Of a stretch of DNA of 64,000 nucleotides, positions 37,490 through 47,119 are shown one piece after another. Origin of the DNA: Cannabis sativa (lineage: Eukaryota; Streptophyta; Magnoliopsida; Rosales; Cannabaceae); the NCBI RefSeq assembly GCF_029168945.1, contig NC_083603.1, forward strand, positions 39,060,396 through 39,124,395, in the 5' to 3' direction. The notes beneath the pieces were generated by a model. That model saw only the letters and a program-made list of their open reading frames with translations, was not told where the DNA came from and did no database searches. Both the position numbers and the translations under genes were made by a program. Position 1 is the first letter of the stretch. Each line of letters starts with the position of its first letter.

Positions 37490-39336
37490 TGTTGGGTTTT
37501 ATGCCCTAAATAAAACTCATTTCAATATAATTAGATTTCACATGATTTATTTCATGATTATATGTACATAATGTATGAATTCATCTGAAACCCTTTTCAC
37601 ATACTTGATCCTGTTTATTGTGCCGTCAACACATTGGAAAGTAAACATGACTATGTGAATAAAGTTTTCTAGATTTATCAGACATAGGGTTTTACTGATA
37701 TGATAATCTACAACAGAGTTTACTTGCATTTGGAGAAGTGCTATGTTTTTTCCAGAGCATTGGTTAAAGTAAAGCTCAGGTTGGATGCATGGAGTATGCA
37801 TCGGAAGGGACCGATATTGAACTTTGACTTAGATTTATTAAACTTACCGTAATATCTATTCAAGTCAATATCGCCTAGTTGATCCTAGATCAAATGATCT
37901 TAATCCTGATATGATTAGGCTCAATCTCGAGAGGCTATTCGTGTTCTTTGATTTGTTAGTTAAGCCTACTTTTAGGTTAGGGTGATACGTACATTTTGGG
38001 AACACGGTAGTGCAATTGAGTGGGAGCGCTATCATAAACATGGAATCTGTAGCTTCTATCTGGCGAATAGTAAGCAAAGGATGATCTCCTTCGAGCTTGA
38101 CCAAACGAACATAAATGGTGGAGTACTCATTTCACATAAGCTGAAATATCATTTATACGGGGTCAAGTGTTTTAAGGAATAAATACACTGTAGGGTGTAA
38201 CGGTAATCTAATCCCTTTACAGTGTAGATCATTCATATAGAGGATCAGTGATCAAATTAGGATTATAATAATGGATAACTAATGATGTGTCTATATGGTG
38301 GAACATATAGAGCATTCTATATACTGAGAGTGCAATTCTAAGTTCTATGCGTGGATTCAACGAAGAATTAATAAGTTAGTGAATTTTAGTGGTAAATTCT
38401 TGATCTACTTATTGGAAGCTCGGTTATATAGACCCATGGCCCCCCACTAGTTGAGATAATATTGCTTGTAAGACTCATATAATTTTTTTTGATTAATCAA
38501 TTATAATTCTCAAATTAGACTATGTCTATTTGTGAATTTTTCACTAAGTAAGGGCGAAATTGTAAAGAAAGAGTTTTAGGGGCATATTTGTTAATTATGA
38601 TACTTTGTATGGTTCAATTAATAAATATGATAAATGACAATATTATTTAATAATTATTTATAGTTATTAAATAGTTAGAATTGGCATTTAAATGGTTGAA
38701 TTAGAAAATTGGCGTTTTTGAGAAAATCAGATGCAGAAAAGATAAAACTGCAAAATTGCAAAAAGTGAGGCCCAAATCCACTAAGCATGGCCTGCCACTT
38801 TTATAGGAAATTTAAACTGATATTTTCATTATTTTAATGCCAAATAATTCAAACCTAACCCTAGTGGAATGCTATAAATAGATAGTGAAGGCTTCAGGAA
38901 AATTACACTTAAATTTCTACACTTCTGATTCAGAAAAAATTGAGCCTTCTATCTCCCTATCTTTGGCTGACCCTTCTCTTTCTCCTTCCCTCTTCAATTT
39001 CGAAAATCTTAGTATGAGAGTAGTGCCCACACACAGCAAGTGATACCTCAATCATAGTGAGGAAGATCGTGAAGAAAGACTTTCAGCAAGAAGGAGTTTC
39101 AGCATCAAAGAATCAGAGAAAGAGATCCAGGTTCAGATATTGATAATGCTCTGCTACAGAAAGGAATCAAGGGCTAGATATCTGAACGGAAGGAGTAATA
39201 TTATTCCGCTGCACCCAATGTAAGGTTTCTTTAACTTTATATGTGTTTATTTCATCGTTTTAGAAAGTTCATATTTAGGGTGTTAATAAACATACTTGTG
39301 AGTAGATCTAAGATCCTGGTAAAATAATTTCCAACA
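37490..39336 (+). mobile_element. Inner copia-type solo LTR (1847 bp)
   Basis: Starts TGTTGGGTTTTATGCCC and ends AAATAATTTCCAACA, with TGTTGG/CCAACA inverted ends. It is flanked by a perfect 5-bp target duplication, CCCCG at 37485-37489 and 39337-39341. A TATA box (TATAAATA, 38873-38880) is followed by a CT-rich leader (CCTTCTCTTTCTCCTTCCC, around 38970). No gag, pol, primer site or polypurine tract adjoins it, so it is a solo LTR. Its ends match those of the full element at 42063-52283, so the two belong to the same copia lineage, in opposite orientation. Confidence 0.85.
38873..38880 (+). promoter_or_regulatory. TATA box of inner LTR
   Basis: TATAAATA within GGAATGCTATAAATAGATAG, upstream of a pyrimidine-rich leader. 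This is the expected place for the U3/R promoter. Copies recur at 39770 and 40669. Confidence 0.6.
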
Positions 39337-40233
39337 CCCCGCACTAGTTGAGATAATATTGCTTGTAAGACTCATATAATTGGTTTTGATTAATCAATTA
39401 TAATTCTCAAATTAGACTATGTCTATTTGTGAATTTTTCACTAAGTAAGGGCGAAATTGTAAAGAAAGAGTTTTAGGGGTATATTTGTTAATTATGATAC
39501 TTTGTATAGTTCAATTAATAAATATGATAAATGACAATATTATTTAATAATTATTTATAGTTATTAAATAGTTAGAATTGGCATTTAAATGGTTGAATTA
39601 GAAAATTGGCGTTTTTGAGAAAATCAGATGCAGAAAAGATAAAACTGCAAAATTGCAAAAAGTGAGGCCCAAATCCACTAAGCATGGCCTGCCACTTTTG
39701 TAGGAAATTTAAACTGATATTTTCATTATTTTAATGCCAAATAATTCAAACCTAACCCTAGTGGAATGCTATAAATAGATAGTGAAGGCTTCAGGAAAAT
39801 TACACTTAAATTTCTACACTTCTGATTCAAAAAAAATTGAGCCTTCTATCTCCCTATCTTTGGCTGACCCTTCTCTTTCTCCTTCCCTCTTCAATTTCGA
39901 AAATCTTAGTGTGAGAGTAGTGCCCACACACAGCAAGTGATACCTCAATCATAGTGAGGAAGATCGTGAAGAAAGACTTTCAGCAAGAAGGAGTTTCAGC
40001 ATCAAAGAATCAGAGAAAGAGATCCAGGTTCAGATATTGATAATGCTCTGCTACAGAAAGGAATCAAGGGCTAGATATCTGAACGGAAGGAGTCATATTA
40101 TTCCGCTGCACCCAATGTAAGGTTTCTTTAACTTTATATGTGTTTATTTCATCGTTTTAGAAAGTTCATATTTAGGGTGTTAATAAACATACTTGTCAGT
40201 AGATCTAAGATCCTGGTAAAATAATTTCCAACA
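39337..40233 (+). repeat. Duplicated 3' part of LTR (897-bp tandem unit, chimeric)
   Basis: Begins CCCCGCACTAG and ends TTTCCAACA. It repeats the last 892 bp of the LTR plus the CCCCG pentamer, exactly 897 bp from its neighbours at both junctions. Its start (ATAATTGGTTTTG at about 39377) matches the following copy, whereas the sequence from about 39470 (AGTTTTAGGGG, then GGAAATTTAAACTG near 39702) matches the preceding inner LTR. It is therefore a hybrid, as expected of an unequal crossover product. It carries its own TATA box at 39770-39777. Confidence 0.8.
39770..39777 (+). promoter_or_regulatory. TATA box of duplicated LTR part
   Basis: TATAAATA, the second of three tandem promoter copies, 897 bp after the first. 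Confidence 0.55.
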
Positions 40234-41135
40234 CCCCGCACTAGTTGAGATAATATTGCTTGTAAGACTCATATAATTGGTTTTGATTAATCAATTATCA
40301 TTCTCAAATTAGACTATGTCTATTTGTGAATTTTTCACTAAGTAAGGGCGAAATTGTAAAGAAAGAGTTTATAGGGGCATTTTTGTTAATTATGATACTT
40401 TGTATGGTTCAATTAATAAATATGATAAATGACAATATTATTTAATAATTATTTATAGTTATTAAATAGTTAGAATTGGCATTTAAATGGTTGAATTAGA
40501 AAATTGGCGTTTTTGAGAAAATCGGATGCAGAAAAGATAAAACTGCAAAATTGCAAAAAGTGAGGCCCAAATCCACTATGTAGGGCCGACCACTTTTGTA
40601 GGGTTTTTCCCTCTGATATTTTCATTATTTTAATGCCAAATAATTCAAACCTAACCCTAGTGGAATGCTATAAATAGATAGTGAAGGCTTCAGGAAAATA
40701 ACACTTTTTCTTCTGACACTTTCTGAATCAGAAAAACCTGAGCCTTCTCTCTCCCTATCTTTGGCCGAACCCACTCTCTCTTTCTTCCCTCTCAAATTTC
40801 GAAATCCTTAGTGTATGAGTAGTGCCCACACACAACAAGTGATACCTCAATCATAGTGAGGAAGATCGTGAAGAAAGACATTCAGCAAGAAGGAGTTTCA
40901 GCATCAAAGATTCAGAGAAAGAGATCCAGGTTCAGATATTGATAATGCTCTGCTACAGAAAGGAATCAAGGGCTAGATATCTGAATGGAATGAGTCATAT
41001 TATTCTGCTGCAACCAATGTAAGGTTTCTTAAACTTTATATGTGTTTATTTCATCGTTTTAGAAAGTTCATATTTAGGGTGTTAATCAACATACTTGTGA
41101 GTAGATCTAAGATCCTGGTAAAATAAATTCCAACA
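40234..41135 (+). mobile_element. Outer copia-type LTR, right piece
   Basis: Begins CCCCGCACTAG and ends AAATAAATTCCAACA at the return to satellite (GGGTCCTACG at 41136). It is the most diverged of the three 0.9-kb copies. For example it reads GTAGGGTTTTTCCCTCTGA near 40600 where the others read GTAGGAAATTTAAACTGA, and it has small indels. This fits its being the original right half of the outer LTR. The satellite resumes about 160 bp further along the unit than where it stopped at 36695, so sequence was lost around the outer LTR. Confidence 0.78.
40669..40676 (+). promoter_or_regulatory. TATA box of outer LTR right piece
   Basis: TATAAATA, the third of the tandem promoter copies, 899 bp after the second. 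It is followed by the diverged leader TTTCTTCCCTCTC. Confidence 0.55.
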
Positions 41136-42062
41136 GGGTCCTACGTGCGGGCTCAAGTCTGGGTCTGGGTCAGGATCTCGGTCCAGATCTAGGTCCAGCA
41201 TTTCGATCCCAGTCTGGGTCTTGGTCTGAGTCCAGGTTCTTATCCGGATCCCTATCTAAGTCTAAGTTTGTGTTTGGGATCGGGTCCAAGATTTAGGTCC
41301 AGGTCTAGGTCTCAGTTCCGCTCTGGGTACACAACTGTGTCCGGGCCCGAGTTCCAGTCTAAGTTTGGGTCTGAGGCTAGGTCTGTGTTCGGTTCTACGT
41401 CTGGGTCCAGGTCCTGGTCACGATCCTAGTCTTGTTCTAGGGTCCTAGTTCGGCGATTCTTGTTCAGGTTCTAATTTGGGTCCCAGGTCTAGGTCTTGGT
41501 TCGGGTTTGGTTCTTCATCTGGGTTCTGGTCCTAGTTTGAGTCCTAGATCTAGACACCGACTACTGGTCTATTCCAGGCCCCTTTACCCGAATCCTAAGT
41601 CGAGATCTCGATCTTGTTCTAGTTCAGGTCCCAGGTCCCATTTCAGAGTTTGGGTTAGGGATCGAGACAGGGGTGCGGTTCTATGTCCCGACCCTGGTTC
41701 TGTGTCCCTAGTATGGTTCCATGTTTGGGTCTGAGTTCAGGTTCGGGTTCAGGTCCTGAGTCAAGGTTTGGGTTTGGAATCGGGTCCGGCTCCCAATTCG
41801 GGTCTAGGTCTTATTTGGAGTCCGGGTCATGGTCTGGTTACGGTTCTGGATCTAGGTCCAATTTCAGTTATGATTCCTAGTCGAAGTCCTAGTTCCAGTC
41901 TGGGTCAACTTCAGGTTTTGGTTCAAATTTTGGGTAACAGGGTACGGGTTCATGTCCACTTTTGGGTTTGGGACTTGGTTCAGGTCTGGGTGTGGGTTCG
42001 GGTCCTCGTCAGGGTTCGGATCCAGGGCTGGGTCCCAAATCCAGACACCGACTACGGGTTTT
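41136..42062 (+). repeat. Satellite array, segment 4
   Basis: A single partial unit with its phase marker at 41553 and the palindromic box slightly worn (ACACAACTGTGTCCGGGCCCG near 41328). It stops at the second box (GACTACGGGTTTT), where the large copia-lineage element is inserted. Confidence 0.9.
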
Positions 42063-43962
42063 TGTTGGAAATTATTTTACTAGGATCTTAGATCTACTCA
42101 CAAGTATGTTGTTTAAACACCCTAAATATGAACTTTCTAAAATGATAAATTAAACACATATAAAGTTAAGAAAACCTTACATTGATGCAGCGGAATTAAT
42201 GTCTCCTTCCGTTCAGATCTCGAACCCTTTTATCCTTTCTATAGCAGAGTATAATCAAGATCTGAGCCCAAATGTCCTTCTTCTTCAAGTTTGATCCTTC
42301 ACAGTCTTCCAATCTATGATTGAGTTACTGCTTGCTGTGTGTGGGCATTCACTCTTTCACTAGGGTTCGAAATTTATGAAGAACAAAAGAGAAGAGGGAT
42401 TTCGGCCAGGTATAGAAAGTGGGGAAGGCTCAGTTTTTTGAAGAGAGAAATTTCTGTTAGAAATGGTTATTGAAAACTTGTGATTTGACTGAGCCATCAC
42501 TTTCTATTTATTGGAAACTACTATGTTTAAGTTAGGGATTATTTGGCATTAAAATAATGAAAATATTAATTTGAAATCCTACAATAAGTGGTCGACCATG
42601 GTATAGTTTATGGGCCCCACTTGATTTCGCAGTTTTAACAAATTTTATTTCTATTTTTCTCAAAAACGCTAATTTTCCAATTCTAACCATTTAAATGCCA
42701 AAACTAATTATTTAATAACTAAAATAGATTATTAAATAATATTGTCATTTAATGTAATTATTAACTAGACATATAAAGTCCATTAATAAATAAATAAACC
42801 TAGAATTTCTTTTCTTTACAATTTCACCCCTGCTTAGTGAAAATTCATAAAATTAGACATAGTCTAACTTTAGAATTATAATTGATCAATCACGACTCAA
42901 TTAATGAGTCTTACAAGCAGAATGTTCTCAACTAGAATGGGGACCATGGATCTATATGCTGAGCTTCCAATAAGTGAACCAAATTTACCAAGTAAATTCC
43001 TACTTATTAATTCTTCGTTGAATCCACTCTTAGAACTTAGAATTGCACTCTCAAACTTATATAGAGCATATTATATGTTTCACGATATCAATATGCTATC
43101 TCATTCAACCATTGTTATAATCTTATTGTGATTTAAAGATCCTCTATATAGATGATCTACATCGAGATGGGATTTCTTTACCGTTCTCACCCCTCAATGT
43201 ATTTTGCCCCTTAAAACACTTAGCTACCTGTAAATGGTGTTTAGTGATCTAATAATTACTGAGTTAAACAAGAGCTCATCCATTTACTTCTATTTGCTAA
43301 GCTCGAAGGGAATCATCACTTGACTTCTATACACCAGTAGAAGCTATAGATTCCATATTTATGTTCAGCACTCCCACTCAATCATACTATCATGTTCCCA
43401 AAATATACGTATCACCCTGACCTAAAAATAGGCTTAACTAATAAATCAAAGAACACGAATAGGACTCTTGAGTTGAGCCTAAGCATATCCGGATTTAGAT
43501 TCTTTTAATCTTAAGATCAACTACTGATATTGACTTGGAAAGATATATATAACGGTAAGTTTGTAATATCTTAACTTAGTTGCAATATCGGTCCAGTCCA
43601 ATGTATACTCCATACATTCGAAACTAGTATACTTTACTAATGTCCTGGAAAGAACATAACACTTACTCCAAGCGTAAGTACACATCATCGCTGATTATCA
43701 CACTAGTGTAAATCCAATAACACTGATGAAACAGGGACCAAGTCTTTGATTCATATGATCACAATCACATTCCACTCTGTTGACGATACTGTAATTGTGA
43801 ATAAACATATGATCTGGATTTAACTGATTCTTTGTGTAAATGTAATAAACATATTAAACCATTAGCATGTAGAATTCATGCAAACATCTATCACTTCAAA
43901 TTTCTTATATTGATAAGTAATCAGATTGTAAAGAGTTTTATTTAGGGCATAAAACCCAACAA
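42063..43962 (-). repeat. 3' LTR of the gag-only element
   Basis: On the plus strand it runs from TGTTGGAAATTATTTTAC to AAAACCCAACA, 1900 bp with a TGTTGG/CCAACA terminal inverted repeat. In minus sense the promoter position reads AATAAATA (42505-42512), a TATA box damaged by one base compared with the 5' LTR. A 75-codon plus-strand open frame (42904-43131) has its twin at the same place in the other LTR; it is antisense to the element and not evidence of a gene. Confidence 0.85.
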
Positions 43963-43975
43963 ACTCCCACTTGCA
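43963..43975 (-). promoter_or_regulatory. Polypurine tract next to 3' LTR
   Basis: Minus strand GCAAGTGGGAGTT directly abuts the TGTTGGG start of the 3' LTR. This is the position and composition of the plus-strand DNA primer in copia-type elements. Confidence 0.75.
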
Positions 43976-45786
43976 CTAACATAAAACAAACTGTGCAAAT
44001 AGGTCAATCTGATGTCTTGATCTTCAGATCAAGTGTAGTATATTTGAATCCACCCAAAATTCTGGAAACTAGTTCATAAATACACTTATGAAACATCCTT
44101 TACTATATACTTTACTTATCAAGGGATACTGAAATCTTTACTGTTTTTAAAAGTACATCTGAATAAACAGAAGACATATCTCTCATATTTTAAAATATGT
44201 AATTGAGATAATGCAGTGTAGACTTTTCTTCAGTGATATAACTTTCTTGGATTTTCGAATACACAAAGTTATAACTCTTCTCTGGTAGAGCTTGAATTAT
44301 GATTGAATAATTTCTCCACCCCCAAAGTAAGCACCATCTCATGAATCTCGAAATGAGTTGGTGAGATACCAGGACAACTGATACACAGTTCCTTAATATC
44401 TAACATATAGATCACTTTCATAAACCTTTCTTGAATATCTTCTAATGTTCCCTATTTGATTACATCTCAGATAGCTCCCACTCAATAACAAATGTCTGGC
44501 TAAATAATACTTTTAACCTCTGATTGTTTGGAGAGTTACCTAGTTGTGACTTTTGTATTAGTCTGAAACATTAAGTTAAGACTAAGTCATCAACATAGCA
44601 GACTAGTATTTGAAGTGAAAAATACATGCCAGAGATAAAGTAATCAAAAATAAGATACCATAAAATTTTATGAGGATTAAGAATTCTAGGTTCAAGTCAT
44701 TCGAATGGACTGAACTAGAGTTCTTTATCTTATTCTCATAATTCAGATAAGCTATTCCTATCCATGTGAATGGTTAGATTTTCTTTTCAGTAGTGTTTTT
44801 AAGTACCTATCACAAGTATCAACCTGATGAAGATGGGTATAGAACTTTAAAATTCTCCCACTCAATTAAGGTAGAGTGAAACTTTTCCAAAGAACTTTCA
44901 TAGGTATCAAACTTTTACTTACAACAGTAAAACAAAATGGAACATACAATCAAGATCAAGAATTTATATTGATAATAGCTAACTCATTATATTACTTCCA
45001 TGTTTAAAAAAAATAAGTGTCACATAGGGAATTGTGGAATAGACTCCACCCCTAAGAATATACATATAGGTTACTTGTGGATAACCTCCACCCCTAAGTA
45101 TATAGAGATTATGATCCACCCCTAAAGGTTGTAAAGATCATTATTCTCTAAGTGTGATAGAGTTTATGTGGAGTTGAATACTATCCAGAATTCATCAGAT
45201 ATAAAAGATCGTTGAACTGCATAGTTTTCTTAACTTTTCTCCACCCCTATCAGATCAAAAGATCCTTTTATTAAACAAATTCTCAATAATTGTATAAGAA
45301 TTAACAATTATTGTTAAACATAGAATGAATTTCTAGTGTTTATTTAATATAACTCTATGAAGAGTTGTAAATATTATAGAATTTGCATCAATAATAAAAA
45401 CACTCACACATACAAACATATAAATATAATATGGTAATAATTGATGAAAATAAATTAAATGAAGCTCAATCTCATAAATTGCAATTGGATAATTTCGAAA
45501 AATTATAAACTTTTTTAATAAAAAAAATGTATTGCAACAATATGAGAGAAACAGGGATAAATATCCCTAACTAAAATTTGAAATCCAAATTGTCTTTTAA
45601 ACTAAAACAATTAATTCAAAAATAAATTGAAGAGCTTCATCTTCATCTGGACTATTTCACCCTTGGTTCAGCTTTCTGATCCAACTCATCCGAGTTCAAG
45701 TAGCTTGGCCTATAAAAAGAAGAAAACAAATAAACAAAGTTAGTCCAGAATCATAAATCCAATTGGATAATAATTCACTAAAACTC
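43976..45786 (-). other. Non-coding 3' internal region where pol would be expected
   Basis: About 1.8 kb between gag and the polypurine tract with no open frame resembling protease, integrase or reverse transcriptase. It contains repeated purine-rich motifs in element sense: CTCCACCCC on the plus strand at about 44311, 45047, 45087, 45115 and 45239, and CTCCCACTC at about 44478 and 44857. The latter resemble extra polypurine tracts. Part of this region is shared with the fragment at 15361-15683, so it is a conserved non-coding block of the lineage and not random filler. Confidence 0.6.
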
Positions 45787-46653
45787 TTAAAGTTTATAAA
45801 TAGAAATACCTTGTTTCTTTGCAAGAAGTTTAGGACACTGGGATTTCCAATGACCTTTCTCATTGCAGTAGAAACACTTTCCTTTAAGTGTAGCATCACC
45901 AGAAGGAGCAGCCTTTTTATTCTTCATGGCTTTTGTTCGCTTCTTGGTGTTCTTCCACTTCTTCTTCGATTTGGGTTTCGAAGAAGAGGCAATATTTGCT
46001 TCAGGTTTGTTCGTCCCATTACCATTCCCAGGATTGTGAGGTTTATTCCCTTTCTTCTTGGGTGCTCCAATCAAATTTTCATAAGTTTGAAGGTCATTGA
46101 CTAATTCATGAAAGTCAATTTCCTTCTTATTCATGACATAATTTGATGTGTATGGTAGAAATGCTGGAGTCAGGCTATTCAAGATAAGACTTACTTGAGT
46201 AGCATTGTCCATTTCAGCACCATGATCTTGGGCTTCTTGGAAATAACTTGACATTAGGAGAACATGGTCACTCACGTTTTGATGAGGTTCCATCCGCGCA
46301 TTAATGTACTTCTTAGTCGCGTCAAAGCGTGACTGAAGTGATGCCTTACCGAATAGCTCATTTAACTTCGTCATAACTTCAGTAGCCTTCTCGGTTTTAG
46401 AAAATCAAGTTTTGAGGGTATCAACCATGCTAGAAAGCATAAAGTATAGAGCTTTGTCATTTGCTTTCTGCCAACGCTCATACTTTTCTTTCACAGCTTT
46501 GGATGCATTATCCCCAGGCACTTCAGGTGACGGCTCAGTTAAAATAAACAAGGCACTTTCTCCTATGAGAGCAATATTAATGTTCTCATTCCACTTAGTA
46601 AAGTTAGATCCATTCAGCTTATTTTCAGTCAACAGTGATAACATGGGATTCAT
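45787..46653 (-). pseudogene. gag: Copia-type gag with zinc knuckle, one in-frame stop
   Basis: Starts MNPMLSLLTENKLNGSNF, a typical copia gag opening in which a short acidic lead is followed by LNG-x-N-F/Y-x-x-W. Codons 1-82 are open. A TGA at 46405-46407 interrupts the frame and translation continues in the same frame to the natural stop at 45787, about 288 codons in all. The middle contains the helical capsid-like region of the UBN2/Retrotran_gag family (around FQEAQDHGAEM and LILNSLTPAFLPY). Next come a lysine-rich linker and a CCHC zinc knuckle, CFYCNEKGHWKSQC, which binds RNA during particle assembly. No protease follows. A GT-AG pair at 45809-45808 and 45711-45710 could define a 100-nt intron after the knuckle, but the spliced frame also ends within a few codons. 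The stop may be a disabling mutation in this copy. Confidence 0.8.
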
Positions 46654-46820
46654 TTTGATAGTACAGAATACTACAAAATAATAGAAATTAATAATGGTTT
46701 AAACACAAAATCAATTCAGAAATTATAAGCACATAGCAAGTAGGAATGATATGAGAAAATACTTTAAAAAAAATTCAATCCTAAATAATTTCCAAGGTTT
46801 TTCAATAAACTGATATCAGT

Positions 46821-46955
46821 GTCCCGTTTAGGCGAGAGTCAAAGCTATCATCTATTGAATAGAGTTGTCAGCTCATCTAAAATGTTAAACATTGTAGCAA
46901 CCTTTTATTTGATCAAGATTGGAATCCAGCGTTGTCCCGTTGAGGCGAGAGTCAA
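46821..46955 (-). repeat. Direct repeat pair in the leader
   Basis: GTCCCGTTNAGGCGAGAG followed by TCAA occurs at 46821-46842 and 46934-46955 (plus-strand reading), 113 bp apart, with one mismatch over 22 bp. The surroundings also resemble each other (TCAAAGCTATC versus TCAAGGCTATT). The pair lies about 170-300 bp upstream of the gag start in element sense. Confidence 0.7.
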
Positions 46956-47006
46956 GGCTATTCTATCTTATGAGCTACTACCATTGTTTCGCAATTTGCA
47001 AGTCAA

Positions 47007-47119
47007 ATATGGTCGCCACCATTAGGGTGATCTATACCATATAAAATACTTACAAACTACTTATCTTTCGAGATTAAACAGTGTGAAATTGCTAATGAAC
47101 GTTCCTCCATTAGGGAGGA
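47007..47119 (-). other. Two leader hairpins with identical pentaloops
   Basis: Hairpin 1: outer stem ATATGGT (47007-47013) with ACCATAT (47036-47042), inner stem CACC (47017-47020) with GGTG (47026-47029), loop ATTAG. Hairpin 2: stem TCCTCC (47103-47108) with GGAGGA (47114-47119), loop ATTAG. The inner stems differ at a paired position (CACC/GGTG against CTCC/GGAG) while the loop is unchanged. That is the pattern left by selection on RNA structure. Confidence 0.5.

Noticed and set aside
37490..41135. Complete retrotransposon with several LTRs
   Set aside because: Only LTR sequence is present. The CCCCG junctions are explained by nested solo-LTR insertion plus unequal crossover, with no internal region, primer site or polypurine tract.
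42904..43131. 75-codon plus-strand frame repeated at 51221-51448
   Set aside because: It is antisense to the retroelement and present in both LTRs because the LTRs are copies of each other; no other evidence of coding.
45763..46104. 113-codon plus-strand frame over the gag region
   Set aside because: It is the opposite strand of gag, whose minus-strand frame has a clear zinc knuckle.
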